A stretch of DNA of 64,000 nucleotides, taken from Acephala macrosclerotiorum (Eukaryota > Ascomycota > Leotiomycetes > Helotiales > Mollisiaceae). The notes below the pieces were generated by a model. The model was not told the DNA's origin, did not search any database, and saw only the letters and a list, made by a program, of their open reading frames with translations. The translations under genes were made by a program, and so were the position numbers. This document shows, in pieces, positions 1 to 12,218 of the stretch (its first letter is position 1; every line of letters begins with the position of its first letter). The stretch is from contig MU119235.1 in assembly GCA_014904845.1 (NCBI GenBank), forward strand, positions 192,138 to 256,137, given 5' to 3'.

Positions 1-61
1 TTTTCATTATTAGCTTCTCTGAGCTCACCTCGTTAGACATTTGCTCGTACAAGTATTTCGA

Positions 62-2134
62 TCACTCAAGATCTCCATAAAATCTCCAAGAAGTCTTGAA
101 ATCCTCATCCACTTTCTCTTCCTTGATCAAAGCGCGCAACATCTCAATCGGCATCATGTTTGCTTTCATCACCTTGTCATGGTACTCCTTTTCTCCCATT
201 TTTCCACTCCCCACCAGCTCTTTCCTCAAGGAATATAACTGTAAAGCACCAAGCATATATCCAGCTTGGTACAATGGAGAATAATCCCCATTAAAACTTC
301 TCCTCACCTCCCCCTCCGCAGTCGCCCTCTCATGCCCCACCATATCGACGAGCATATCAATACACTCCTCCGGCGTCATCAACCCCAAATGAAACTTTAC
401 CGAAAAAATAATCCTCGCACATCTATGCATCCTCCAAAACAGCATCCCAATCTTATTCTCTGGCGTAGCGGGGAAGTTTTTATCCCAAAGTATCATCTCC
501 CAATACAAGGCCCATCCTTCGATATAAAACGGCGTTTCGAAAATCCGTCGATAAGGACGCGATCGTACCATGTAGTAGAATTGTAAGTGGTGGCCTGGAA
601 TCATTTCGTGGAATACGGTGGAGCGGGAGAAATGGATGTTGTTTCCACGCATGGACATTAGCTTGTCTTCGTGATCCATTGTATCAGTTGGGTATGAGAC
701 GATCATTGAGCGGCCGCCAAGGAAGAAGGGGTTTACTTTCTGACGAGCTGGGGACATCATGAACATTCGCCATGTTTCTTCTGCTATTTGTGGGACTGTG
801 ACCAAATCGTGCTTTTTCATGTAGGTTACGGCTTCGTCTGCCAAGTGGCGAACGAGCTGGGTTTGTTGGCCAGGTGGTACGTAGAGATTCTTTACATGCT
901 CCAAGGCGTCTCTCCAATTGGAATAGCCTAGGTCATGGGAAGCTGTCTTCATCTCCTTCAAGCACCACTCGTATTCTTTCTCGCCGATTTTGACGAGATC
1001 TTCGGGTGTGTAGGGGATCATTTCTGCTTCTAGATCTGCGAGCAACCCTTCTCGTCCGATCGGTTCCCCGACAATGGCATCTGTATCGCCCGGTTTGATA
1101 CCAACGAGTTGTTCTCGGATGAAGGATGCGAAGTTCTGAAGCTCTGAGTCGATATTTGAAAAGGGGCTTGAGACCCACCATGTGAACATCGGGTCATAGC
1201 CTGCGAAGAAGTTGTACCATTCTTGGAGGTGCGAGCGGAGTTGATCGATAGTGTTTGCTGCTCGGAAGGCGCTTGACTTTTCGACTTTGGTTTTGATGTT
1301 TTTCACTGCTTTCTTAACTTCTAAGATGGAGTTTGAGATGGAGGTTAGGTCTCTGGCGACTTTCTCTCCATCTACCTCTTTCATTTGTTGTCTGTCTTCA
1401 CATAATTTCACGATGATGCCAGCGAATGGCAGGAGGATGAACAGTTTCATGTCTTTCTGCTCATCAAGTTCCAATTGACGAAGTTCTCGCTGGAGGTAGT
1501 TTTGGAGAAGGAGATAGTCGATCTTAGATTCTTGGTCATAGGGTGAAAATGTGGTGGATTTGAGAGAAGTGAGCTCTGAGATGAGGTATAGGTGGAGCTG
1601 GGTTCGGCGGAGGGGAGAGATGGGAATGTTGTAGAAGGCATTGAGGTCTTTGAGGTCTGAATTTATGCGGGTAATTCTCTCTGGCATGCTTTCTTGAGGT
1701 TCGGTTTGAGCGGGAGTTGGCCTCGGGGTGCTTAATGCGGGATTTAAGGATGAGATCTTTATCTCTTCGATTTTCTCTTCAACTCGCTTGATCGTTCCTA
1801 CAATTTCTTCGTAGCTGAAAAAACATATTCCGCCGTCGGCAGTTTGAGCGAGCATGCTGCTCTGTGTGCGTATAGCGCTCGAGGTTGAGGCATTGAATGC
1901 GTCGATCTGGTTTTGGAGCCACTTGATTGTTTGCTGGAGCATGTCGTGGTGCAGACTTTCTTCGGTACTATTGTTTTCCAGAGCGTTCAAGTCCTTTCTG
2001 ATCCTCTCGAGCTTCCCTTGCAATGCTTCGTGGTCCTCCTGATCATCAGCTGGTGTGGTGTTCGACGCCAGGCTTCTGGCTGGGATACCCGTCGCCCCAA
2101 AGTCCTTCCGGACTCTGTCAAGCTTGTGTTGCAT
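62..2134 (-). CDS. DUF885-family zinc-peptidase-like protein
   Basis: Single uninterrupted frame of 690 residues. The first ATG follows an in-frame TAG just upstream, so this start is preferred. The N-terminal 120 residues are charged and helical. The remainder matches the DUF885 family, widespread in bacteria and fungi and usually about 550-650 residues. A metalloprotease-type helix with HEMIPGHHLQ lies about three quarters along, so zinc hydrolase activity is inferred from the HExxPGHH pattern. No signal peptide or membrane segment is visible, so a cytosolic location is likely. It is transcribed divergently from the oligopeptide transporter, and a role in peptide breakdown would fit that neighbour. 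The substrate is unknown. Confidence 0.85.
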   Translation of the reverse strand: MQHKLDRVRKDFGATGIPARSLASNTTPADDQEDHEALQGKLERIRKDLNALENNSTEESLHHDMLQQTIKWLQNQIDAFNASTSSAIRTQSSMLAQTADGGICFFSYEEIVGTIKRVEEKIEEIKISSLNPALSTPRPTPAQTEPQESMPERITRINSDLKDLNAFYNIPISPLRRTQLHLYLISELTSLKSTTFSPYDQESKIDYLLLQNYLQRELRQLELDEQKDMKLFILLPFAGIIVKLCEDRQQMKEVDGEKVARDLTSISNSILEVKKAVKNIKTKVEKSSAFRAANTIDQLRSHLQEWYNFFAGYDPMFTWWVSSPFSNIDSELQNFASFIREQLVGIKPGDTDAIVGEPIGREGLLADLEAEMIPYTPEDLVKIGEKEYEWCLKEMKTASHDLGYSNWRDALEHVKNLYVPPGQQTQLVRHLADEAVTYMKKHDLVTVPQIAEETWRMFMMSPARQKVNPFFLGGRSMIVSYPTDTMDHEDKLMSMRGNNIHFSRSTVFHEMIPGHHLQFYYMVRSRPYRRIFETPFYIEGWALYWEMILWDKNFPATPENKIGMLFWRMHRCARIIFSVKFHLGLMTPEECIDMLVDMVGHERATAEGEVRRSFNGDYSPLYQAGYMLGALQLYSLRKELVGSGKMGEKEYHDKVMKANMMPIEMLRALIKEEKVDEDFKTSWRFYGDLE

Positions 2135-2635
2135 CGCTTGCTCGTATTTCTAAAGCGACGTCCTTCAATTCAAAGCAGGCGTCGTGACTTCGAAGTTCGT
2201 GATGCCGCTGTGGTGTTCGCGATATCTTTAGGGATGCGAGTTGCTTGAAACAGGGTGTCAAAGAGGGGATGCCCCTAAAATACCAAGCCTGAATAGGCAG
2301 GTTCAAAGCGCTGAGCGAATGCGGGGAACCGCTGTACGTCAGGATGTGGCTTTCAGCGGCTTTTTATGGAGCTTTCGGCAAAGCAAATACCATTTTGGCA
2401 TGGATGCACCCTTTAGCTTCTCTATCTATGCTTTTTACACACTTATCTCTGCGACTCTCGTTCATGGGCCTGGTACCACGTTACTTTCCACGATCCCACT
2501 TTAGATAGGACAATGGACCAGAATGGCGGGTGGCGCGTTTGCTTCGATTGTGCTTCTTCGTGTCTTCGTGCGCGTTCTTCTTCGGTTTGTTTCATTCTCT
2601 TCAGTACTGTTTTTTGATGAGCAGTTCTTTTCACC
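2135..2635. promoter_or_regulatory. Divergent intergenic region
   Basis: About 500 bases separate the start codons of the DUF885 gene (-) and the oligopeptide transporter (+), so this stretch should hold both promoters. I see no convincing gene. Short reading frames here lack support. A shared promoter would allow co-regulation of peptide uptake and cleavage, which is inference only. Confidence 0.5.
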
Positions 2636-5588
2636 ATGTCTGGGAGATTCAGAATGCCGTTCCGGCGGCAAGATACGTCGGCAACTCAAGATGAGATAGA
2701 AGTCTCCTCATCGAGCTCCCACGATCGTGCCTCCCCCGCGTTCGATGAGAAGACCGCCCATCACTCCTCTCACGACATCTCTGCCGCAGAAGAAGTTCAC
2801 GGGATATCGAAATCACACAAGTGGGATCCGAATCTTCCTCAGGAAGAGATCGATGCCTTGAATGATGCAATCAAGACCGGCGATGTCGAGAAGATCAATG
2901 AGGTCGAACATACCTTCGCGGAGGACTCGCCTTACGAAGAGGTCCGCGCAGCTGTCCGCACCACAGATGATGGATCTGTCGCGAATACGGTCCGAGCGTG
3001 GATTCTTGGAATGATCTTCGTTACCGTTGGTTCTGGGCTGAACATGTTTTTGTCTATGCGGAGTCCAGCTATCAATTTCCCTGCTATTGTCGTGCAATTG
3101 GTCGTTTACCCAATTGGATGTCTCTGGGCTCGCGTTGTGCCTATGAAGGTGTTCAATACCTTTGGAGTGAAGTGGACGTTCAATACGGGACCGTTTACGA
3201 TCAAGGAGCATGTGGTCATCACGTTGATGTCAAATGTCAGTATCGGGTACGCCTACAGCACCGACGCATTGTTAGCATTGAAGGCCAAACCGCTGTACAA
3301 CATTGATCTTGGATGGGGTTTCCAATTATTGTTTACTCTCAGCAGTCAATTGATTGGCATCGCACTTGCTGGAATGTTCAGACGTTTCTTGATCTGGTAG
3401 GTTCTTACCCCACCTTGGTATACTTCGCTAAACCCCCTTTCAGGCCATCGGCAATGATGTGGCCTGGACAGTTCTCGAGTACTTCTCTATTCTACGCCCT
3501 TCACGACAAGAGAAAGTCAGATATCTCAGAGACCAATGGTTGGATCATTTCAAGATACCGATACTTCTTGTATGTAACCATTGGTGCATTTGTGTGGTAT
3601 TGGGTGCCAGGAGTTTTATGGCAAGGACTTTCAGTGTTTGCTTTCATCACCTGTGAGTACCGCCATTTTCCCACCAGGATTCGAAAGGTTGTCTAATTCA
3701 ATTCTCAGGGATCAAGCCAAACAATGTCGTTGTCAACCAATTGTTTGGAGGCTATACGGGATTGTCTTTAATACCAATTACCTTTGACTGGACCTATGTC
3801 TCTGGTTATCTATCCGACCCTCTCCTTGCTCCAGTACACGCGCTCTACAACACTCTAGCCGGTCTTATTATCTTTGTCATCATCTCAGCGATCGGGATCT
3901 CATACACAAATACATTGTACGACAAACTCTCCCGCTCGTCTACCCCGCTAACACTTCACAGTTACTCCGACTACCTCCCAATGAGCACCTCAACCACATA
4001 CGACAACACACAATCCAGCTACAACGTCTCCCAGATTCTGACCTCAGACTACACATTCAACGCCACAGCATACAAGGCCTACTCCCCCATGTTCCTCGCT
4101 CCAACATTTATTCTGAATTACGGCCTCTCATTCGCTGCTCTCACGGCTGCTATCGTCCAAACCGTTCTCTTCAATGGCTCAGAAGTCTGGTACAGATTCA
4201 AAGCTGCGAGAAATCAGGAGCCAGACATTCATATGAAGTTGATGAAGAAGTATAACGAGGCGCCGGATTGGTGGTATGGTGCTTTATTCGTGCTCTCGAT
4301 TGGGTTAGGGTTGGCGACCACGCTTGGATTTGACTCGCAACTGCCTTGTAAGTTATTCTTCTCAAGATTGTAAAATTAGTTGCTGATGAAATGATAGGGT
4401 GGGGATTCTTCGTGTCTAACATCATTGGATTGATTTTCATTGCAAGTCCTTTTGGTCTGCTCTGAATTGACGGTTTGGTCTAATGATTGATAGACTCCGA
4501 CTTGCATGATTCTTGCTACGACGAACATTATGCTCTCCCTCAACGTCATTTCGCCTTTCTTGGCAGGCTTTATGATCCCAGGAAAACCCGTACGTGAATT
4601 TCTTTAGGAATCGTCTTCAATGCTAACATCTGACCTAGATTGGGGTGATGATATTCAAGGTATTCAGCACCATCACTCTTGGTCAAGCGTAAGTATAGAC
4701 TGACCACCCGACGATTGGTGAAGCTGATAAAGTCCAAAGACAAACATATTGCAGTGATCTTAAACTCGCGCACTACATGAAAATCCCACCTAAGACCGTG
4801 TTCTGGTGCCAAATTGTGGCCTCGATTTGGGCTTGCTTCGTCCAAATCGCAGTCATGAACTGGACTCTTGGTACCATTTCCGAAGTCTGTACACAGTAAG
4901 CCCATGCCAATACACCCGGTGTTCGTTTCCACGACTGACAGTTGAACAGGACCCAAGCATCGCACTTCACCTGTCCTAACGGACGGACTTTCTTCTCATC
5001 AAGTATTGTCTGGGGTGTAATTGGCCCAGAGAGAATGTTCGGACCTGGTCACATCTACTCTTCCATAAACTGGTACTGGCTTCTCGGCGCTCTTCTGCCA
5101 GTCGCTTTCTACCTCCTCATGCGCTACTTCCCCCGGTCGCCTCTTCGACTTTTGAATGCGCCTGTCATGCTGGGAGCTATGGCTTGGTTGCCTCCGTACG
5201 ATCCCTTTTATTTTCCCCTTCAACTCCCTTCTTCCCTACACATTCTTAATAAGTTACCAAGAACGAGACTAACTAACAAAACAGTGCAACACCCCTCTCC
5301 TTTAGTACCTGGGTAATCTTCGGCCTCCTCTTCAACGAATACCTCCGCTCCAAATATCCCGGCTGGTGGCGCCACTACAATTACATCACCGCCGCAGGCC
5401 TCGACTCCGGTCTCGTAATCTCAACTATCATAATCTTCTTTGCGATTACGTTGCCGAATGTTACGATTCCGCAGTGGTGGGGGAATGTGGGGGTTTATGA
5501 TACGTTGGATGCTAGTTATGATGCGGTGAGGAAGACGGTTGATGCGAGTGCGGGGGAGTATTTTGGTCCAAGAGCTGGGGGCTGGTAG
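2636..5588 (+). CDS. Oligopeptide transporter (OPT family)
   Basis: Nine exons by my model: 2636-3396, 3444-3652, 3709-4347, 4398-4441, 4494-4589, 4639-4688, 4740-4895, 4950-5195, 5285-5588, giving 834 residues with intact frame. OPT proteins are proton-coupled plasma-membrane importers of tetra- and pentapeptides, or of metal-chelate peptides, with 12-16 membrane helices. Hallmarks seen: the acidic N-terminus with SPYEEVRAAV before the first helix, FRRFLIWPSAMMWPG across intron 1, WIKPNN across intron 2, LNVISPFLAGFMIPGKP, and SDLKLAHYMKIPPK. Intron 4 (4442-4493) starts with GCAAGT, a GC-AG intron; the other seven are GT-AG. Length matches fungal OPTs. Substrate preference cannot be read from sequence. 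Confidence 0.95.
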
Positions 5589-6010
5589 GGTTTGAGTAGA
5601 TAGTAAGAAGTGAAATAGGAATGTTCTAGAGAGTTCGGGACAATGAGAATCGCAACGCAGCTCAATTGGGCTCTTGACAGCAACAAAGTGGTATGCGGTT
5701 GCCAAAAAATGTGAACGCGCTAGGTTGAAGTGAAAATCTAGTAATCAAATCGAATGATGCATGCTCTTAATTTAACTTCGGGATGAGGAAGGAAGCAGGC
5801 AGCGTAAATGCCGTCTGCCCCTATCACCCAAGTCACGACGATCTCTGGAGCCTCTCTTTTACCTTGTTGGTTGTTTGTTTAGTAATAAAACAACAAACTA
5901 CAAGTATGTAATCATATGCAGCATTTATAGCCATATGCCAAATCACAAAAGCAGAGCACCAGAAAGAAAGTGTGTGTTAGAAGCTGCTTGAAATGGCAAT
6001 GAATTGTTCT
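5589..6010. other. Convergent intergenic spacer
   Basis: The OPT transporter (+) and the next gene (-) end toward each other here. This stretch should contain both 3' untranslated regions. No further gene or repeat is evident. Confidence 0.5.
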
Positions 6011-7078
6011 TTACATTTCATCCATTCCTGGCATGCCTTGCATACCACCTATCTTTGCCCAGAACTCTTCAAAGTCTACTCCTTGGGCCTCAAACATAGC
6101 CTTGGCCTTCTCCGTGGTCCTCAACTGCTGCTCGGGTCCAAACCCTTCCGGCCGGGATGATTCGTATTGCACAAGTTCAATCCAACGGAAGAACAGGTTC
6201 TCCTTTCCCATAGCCGTCAGCTCATCCTTGAAGGCAACTATTTTCCTCCTGCCTTCCTCCTCTTTCGCACTTCCACCAGCTTGCGAGCTTTCAATTGCCA
6301 TCCATCCGTATTCCTCGCTGTGGACAAATATCGTGGTCCTGAAATCGTCGAAAGACAATTGTTTTTTGTTTACCAGCCTGGTTGCAACGATCATAAGCTT
6401 CCAGTCAAGGTCCCATTCCGTATTCAACATAAGGTATCCTGTTTTTTCGCTCATCCATATCGGATCCACGGCTCTCCTAGTGATCCCGAATAGCCTATCC
6501 TGATCTTCTCCTTTTTCCAACGGATCCCCAATTGCATGATGCCACTTTCTACTCCTCCTGACAATGATCTCCTTGTCCTTATATCCGACAGCTAGCCTCC
6601 ATGCAAATGGACTTCCACTTATCCGTCCAACGAAGAAGTCCCAAGGAAATGGCAGCCAGATGAACGCGTATATTACAAGATCAAACACAAATACCGCCGT
6701 TCGTCGCAGGATCTCCCAGACCAAGGTATCTACAGGCGTGTGTGCAATGTCGATAGTCAATTCGTTTGGTTTTCCCATTAAGGAGTAGCATATTTGCATG
6801 TACCACGGCCCAATCACTTTTATTCTCCATGCCACTAAGGCAATTACGACAACGTTCAAGGCAAACGGTACAAGGAAGACATTGCGCTTGAAGTCTCGGG
6901 GTTTCGAGTCGATGTGGGTAATGTAGAAATGGCCTTTTCGTAGCTGGGAGAGGAAGGGTTCGAGACTCGTTGAGGCGCGTTTGAAGGGTGCCGGAGGGTC
7001 GAGGGAGGTAGTAGGGGGTTTCGAGACCGCGGAGGTAGATTTGAAGGCGCGCGCCTTGTTCTTTGCTTTGGGAGGCAT
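6011..7078 (-). CDS. Conserved fungal membrane protein, function unknown
   Basis: Intronless 355-residue frame from an ATG. The first 50 residues are basic and Ser/Pro-rich. A strong hydrophobic helix lies at about residues 68-84 (FLVPFALNVVVIALVAW), and a second hydrophobic stretch at about 128-150 contains VFDLVIYAFIWLPFPWDFF. The C-terminal half is soluble and charged, with W-rich motifs (TEWDLDWKLM), and it ends in a Gly/Met-rich tail GGMQGMPGMDEM. The pattern resembles an ER-membrane protein conserved in fungi (UPF0674-like), but I recognise it only by layout. It shares a short divergent upstream region with the mitochondrial IF-2 gene. Confidence 0.8.
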   Translation of the reverse strand: MPPKAKNKARAFKSTSAVSKPPTTSLDPPAPFKRASTSLEPFLSQLRKGHFYITHIDSKPRDFKRNVFLVPFALNVVVIALVAWRIKVIGPWYMQICYSLMGKPNELTIDIAHTPVDTLVWEILRRTAVFVFDLVIYAFIWLPFPWDFFVGRISGSPFAWRLAVGYKDKEIIVRRSRKWHHAIGDPLEKGEDQDRLFGITRRAVDPIWMSEKTGYLMLNTEWDLDWKLMIVATRLVNKKQLSFDDFRTTIFVHSEEYGWMAIESSQAGGSAKEEEGRRKIVAFKDELTAMGKENLFFRWIELVQYESSRPEGFGPEQQLRTTEKAKAMFEAQGVDFEEFWAKIGGMQGMPGMDEM

Positions 7079-7228
7079 TGTGCTCTCCTGGATAGAAAAA
7101 ATAAAGGAGTAACGGAGTTGGAATTTGATTGGCGTTCTTCACTACTGGCAAGGACAGGTCGCCGTATCAAATATCTGTCGATGCCGAAAAACATTTCTAA
7201 CTCTTGCGCGAAACTACAGGCATGGACA
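7079..7228. promoter_or_regulatory. Short bidirectional promoter region
   Basis: Only 150 bases lie between the start codons of the membrane protein (-) and mitochondrial IF-2 (+). Both promoters and both 5' leaders must fit here, suggesting a shared bidirectional promoter. No specific element is claimed. Confidence 0.45.
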
Positions 7229-10200
7229 ATGAGAGGCCGAAGTCTGCTGAAGGTATGTCTCGAATCAAGTTATCTACAGAGTACAATCTAATTGAAGATA
7301 GGAATCATCGGGTCCGTCATTGTGCGCATTCTGCGCGCATAGACTTGGACAAGCTCGAAGACCTTCACATGTACAACGCCGTTTCCTACAATCTTCTCGG
7401 CCGGTAGCCAGACCACCTGCAGAAGCTACTGCGGTCAAAGAGGGTGATGGACAATCTACTCAACCTTCTTGGGGTCGTGGGGTTCCTGCTCGCCCAGCTG
7501 GATTAGGTCCGTCGGCATCATGGGGTAAGCCAGCAGGCCTAGGAGGTATTCCTCTAGGACCAGCGGGCAATTGGGGAGGGGGAATACCTGGGGGAGTTGG
7601 TATACCGGCAGGGCGAGCAAGACAGCAGGCCGAAAGCACTGGATCAGGAACGTCTACCATGGATGATCTTTTGCCACACGAAAGGCGCGCTCGAGAAATC
7701 AATATAGAGAGAGAGAATGCTCGAAAGGCTGAGGAGGAGGCTCAAAAAGCTGAGCTTGAGAAGGAGATGGTTGCGAGGAGGCTGTCGCTGAGATTTTCTG
7801 GCTCGGGACCGGAACATACCCGTAATGGGAGACCACTTCCTCGAGTGAGGACGGAGGAAGAACGAATAGCGGAAGCTCAGCGTGAAAAGGCTAGGCAGAA
7901 AGCATTCGAAACCTGGACCAGGAAGAAGGAAACCCAAGAACATATGGAGAAAGTAAAAGCTGGCAGGGCAGGACCAATAGTCAGACATGTCATGGGAGAC
8001 TTCGACCGGAAGAATGACAACCCCGCCGAAAAGGATGACAACGCATGGGGCCAATTAAGGACGAGACCGCAGAATACCCCTTCAGAAACTCCAGAGCAAG
8101 CCAAAGCTCCAGAACAATCCAGGTCTCCTGCCAGTCTATATGCCCAAGGTCGAGCCGAACGAGAAGAACAAGCCAGATCTGGTAGATATACTCCCATTGG
8201 AGTTAGGAGAGTGAATTCAGACATGAATAGTGACGCCAGATCGGGTGAGAGACCACCACCAGGCTCTCGATCTTTAGATCTTTCTAGATCTATTCCTGAG
8301 TCGCGACGAAGCCCTGTCCAGCCTCAACCATCACCTACAAGCTCTGTGCCAAGGACGGGAGTGGATTCTAAAGATGATGGCATCGTCAAGTACACACCCA
8401 TGTTTGCAGCCAAAACTGAAGTACCGCCCCAACAGAGGGATGTCCGCCCCGAAGAGAAGAAAGCGGCCATCGAAGAGGAGGAAGAGGAAAAGCGGAGCGG
8501 TCGAGAAAAGCCACGGCGGAAGGCCAGGACAAGATATGAAGACGAAAAGCCTGTCTATGATGATATGCCTAGAGGTAGAGGCAAAGATAAGGCAAAACGA
8601 CGCCAGCAATTCGCCCGGACTGATGAAGATGAACTTGCAGAAGCAGAGGCTTACGAACGAGCTGAAGCAAAGCGGTTACGAAAAGAAGAGAAGGCCGCGA
8701 AGAAAGCTGCCACAGCTGTGGCACCTACACCAATTCTTCTTCCAGAATACATCAGTGTGTCGAACCTGGCGACAGCACTGAGAGTCAGACTCGAAGACTT
8801 TGTGTACAAGATGGAAGAGCTGGGATTCGAGGAGACTAGTCATGACTATGTCCTGAATGCTGAGACATCCGGTCTTATCGCCCAAGAGTACAACTTTGAG
8901 CCAATCATCGATCGAGGAGAGTCAGAAGACTTGAAAGCAAGAGAACCTGCTCCCGACCAGTCCATCTTGCCTTCGAGACCTCCTGTTGTCACCATCATGG
9001 GACACGTTGATCACGGAAAGACTACATTACTGGACTATCTCAGGAAGTCATCTGTGGCTGCTGGCGAACATGGAGGAATCACGCAACATATAGGAGCTTT
9101 CTCTGTACCCATGCCTTCGGGGAAGGTCATCACATTCCTCGACACTCCTGGCCACGCAGCGTTCTTGAGCATGCGTCAACGAGGTGCCAATGTTACTGAT
9201 ATTGTCATTCTGGTGGTTGCAGCCGATGATAGTGTTAAGCCTCAGACGATCGAAGCTATCAACCATGCTAAGGCAGCCAAGGTACCGATCATTGTGGCTA
9301 TCAACAAAATTGACAAGGAGGACTCTAACATCGACCGCGTCAAGCAAGATCTGGCTCGACATGGTGTTGATGTCGAAGATTTTGGTGGTGAAACTCAAGT
9401 TGTCTGTGTGAGCGGTAAGACTGGTCAAGGTATGGATGAGCTTGAAGAAGCAGCCGTGACCTTATCGGAAATTCTTGACCATCGCGCTGAAAGGGACGGT
9501 CCAGCTGAGGGATGGATCATCGAGGCAAGCATCAAACCCATGGGCAAAGTAGCAACAGTACTCGTTCGACGCGGTACCATGCGACCCGGTGACTTCATTG
9601 TTGCTGGAAAGACTTGGGCCAGGATCCGGTGCTTGCGCAACGAAGCTGGTGTTGAGATCGACGAGGCGGGTCCAGGAACGCCTGTGGAGATTGATGGGTG
9701 GCGAGAACAGCCTGAAGCTGGTGATGAAGTCCTCCAAGCACCTGATGAAGGCAAGGCGAAGAGTGTTGTGGATTACAGACTCGAGAAGGAAGAGCGTGAT
9801 AGACTTGCCGAAGATATGGAAGCGATCAACGAGAACCGAAAAGCGGAGCAAGACAAACGAGAGCGTGAGAAAACAGAGGATGCTGCTCTCGCTGAATCAC
9901 AGGACAAGACCCTTCATGAGACTGACCGAAAGGACAAACCGAGCGGGCCCAAAGAGATCTACTTCATCATCAAGGGCGATGTCAGTGGTTCAGTGGAAGC
10001 CGTCATCGACAGCATAGCCGGCTTGGGCAACAACGAAGTCAGACCTCACATCCTTCGTTCTGGTGTTGGCCAACTGTCAGAATTCGATATCGAGCATGCA
10101 GCTGTGGCAAAGGGCCATCTCATAAATTTCAATACTCCGGTCGATGCCAACATCTCGCGACTGGCCGAAGAAAACAAAGTCTCCATTCTTGACCATAATA

Positions 10201-10621
10201 TCATCTACCGATTGGTGGACGATGTGAAGGCAGAACTTAGCAAGCATCTGCCACCTCTCATTACGCAGAAGGTTATGGGAGAAGCGGAGGTCGCCCAGAT
10301 TTTCTCGATCACCGTGAAGGGACGACAACAGAAGGCTATTGCTGGCTGCAAGGTCAGGAACGGGACAATTAGCAAGATGGCAAAGGCCAGGGTCTTGCGA
10401 GGTGGTCAGAAGATCTTCGACGGTATGTTTCTCCCTGGATATTCTGATATAGTCACTAACCTAATGCAGGTGCTCTCGTCTCATTGAAGAACGTGAAGAA
10501 AGACGTTCCAGAGATGAAGAAAGGAGCCGAATGTGGTATTGGGTTCGAGGACTGGTCTGATTTCCAGGTTGGTGATCAAGTCCAGTCGTACGAGGAGATA
10601 CATGAGAAGAGATCCTTGTAG
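7229..10621 (+). CDS. IFM1: Mitochondrial translation initiation factor IF-2
   Basis: Three exons: 7229-7252, 7302-10422, 10470-10621; 1,098 residues with intact frame. IF-2 is the GTPase that brings initiator tRNA to the mitochondrial ribosome. Exon 1 encodes only MRGRSLLK. Joined to exon 2 it gives an Arg/Ser-rich, acid-free start ending in [13 protein letters not shown], a typical mitochondrial presequence; this decides the start. A long charged linker follows. An IF2 N-terminal domain begins near [13 protein letters not shown], and the G domain has GHVDHGKT (about residue 575), the switch [22 protein letters not shown] and SGKTGQG. The C-terminal IF-2 domains end in the last exon. Considerably longer than yeast IFM1, mainly through the linker. 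Confidence 0.95.
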
Positions 10622-11049
10622 TTATACTGTTGAAATATGTACATATAGATTTGGCCTCACGCAAGGAATAGATCTGGAGGTATCATATGGCAAGCAACAG
10701 GTAGCGTTTTTCAGACTACTAGATTTGCTTGTTCATAGAGAGGCTTCACCACTCTAATGTATAGAAAATGTCTGGCAAGATTTTTTGGATCATGATCGTC
10801 AATGTGCTTACCTGGCTTAGGCATTCCAGCCACGCTCCCCAATGTCAGATGAAATAGGAGAGATCCACTTTCCACGTGATGGCGCCTTTTCGTCGACGCG
10901 ACGAAGACCCACGCTAAAAGTTTATATAATCTTTCTAGCTTCACCATTCGCACCTTCCTAGGCTGTTGATTAATCTCACTTCTTTCCCCCCAAAGCATAA
11001 AAGCCTCATCTTCACCCTTTGAGGCTCCAATTCAAAACAGGCAGGCGAA
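10622..11049. promoter_or_regulatory. Intergenic, promoter of dehydrogenase
   Basis: Spacer between IF-2 and the dehydrogenase, both on the plus strand. It should carry the IF-2 3' end and the dehydrogenase promoter. A CACGTG E-box-like hexamer occurs at about 10,874. No gene is seen. Confidence 0.4.
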
Positions 11050-12218
11050 ATGGCCCAAACAACTCCAATTCACATCGTCCGTCTGGATGCTATTCACTGC
11101 CCAGATCCCGCCTTCAGCTCGTCTCTCAACCACACCCTCACCTCATACCCCAACACACCCCCTTCGGATGAAATCATCATATCGCGCCTCACTTCTCCAA
11201 TCCCGGCCAGCGTCGCAATCACAACCCGGATCCCCATCACCGAAAAAACCCTCGCAGCATGTCCAAATCTCAAACTCATCGCCGCAATGGCAATCGGCAT
11301 TGATATGATCGATCTTGCAGCTTGCAAAAAATATGGTGTCACGGTATGTAATGTACCGGCGGCGAGTAATGAGAGTGTGGCGGAGCAAGCTATTGCACTT
11401 TTCTTTAGTTTGAGAAGACAGGTGGTGAGGATGCATGGGTTGACGGTGGAAGGGGTGTTGTGGCCTGAGAGGATGAGCTTGAAGGATGAGTGGGGGGAGT
11501 TGCCGGGGACGTGTCGGGAGGAGTTGGTGGGGATTTTTGGGGGTGGTGAATTGGGTGAGTCTTTCTTTGGTGGTTGAAGGACTTCAAGCTTCAATCTTTC
11601 TTCCTTTCGCCTTGGAAACAAGGATGTGCTCGAACCGAGGTGGAAAGGGGGTTGTAGTCACGTGCGTGTGAAGAAAGTTAGACTGGGGACTGACATTAAG
11701 CAGGTAGCAGAGTCGCAATTATTTGCAAAGCTCTGGACATGAAAGTACAATTCGCAGAGCGGAAAGGTGTTCCAGAAAGTCAAGTCCGAGAAGGAAGAGT
11801 CTCGTTCGATGAATGCATCAAGACCAGTTCCGTATTCTTCCTCACCCTACCTCTTTCGCCAGAAACGCTCAACATGATCTCTACCGAAGAGCTCACCAGC
11901 ATGCGATCAGACGCCTTGATCGTGAACGTTGCTCGTGGTGGCATCGTCAACGAAGAAGCTCTTGTCGAGGCATTGAAATCGAGGAAGATATTGGGCGCAG
12001 CGACGGATGTGTATGTTGAGGAACCAGCAGGACTCAAGAACAGTGCCTTAGTTCGAGCTGCGAATGAATGGTCAAATGATAGATCGATGAGTGGAAGGCT
12101 AGTTCTGAGTCCTCATCTGGCTTGGTGGGCGAAAAGCAGTATTCAAAAGCTGCGAACGACTGTTGCTTCGAATATCGAGGCGTGGGCTGGTGGGGAGATC
12201 AAGAATGAGGTGTTGTAG
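11050..12218 (+). CDS. D-isomer-specific 2-hydroxyacid dehydrogenase
   Basis: Two exons, 11050-11554 and 11704-12218, give 339 residues. The family reduces 2-keto acids to D-2-hydroxy acids, or the reverse, with NAD(P)H. The intron splits the Rossmann dinucleotide loop; splicing restores GGGELGSRVA, which fixes both splice sites. Catalytic-domain motifs are visible: MAIGIDMIDLAACKKYGV at the substrate-binding end, then NVARGGIVNEEALVEAL with the catalytic Arg, ATDVYVEEP with the Glu, and LSPHLAWW with the His. Length is typical (310-350). The substrate is not predictable; glycerate/glyoxylate reductase-like or a secondary-metabolism dehydrogenase are options. The intron, at 149 nt, is longer than its neighbours. 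Confidence 0.92.
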
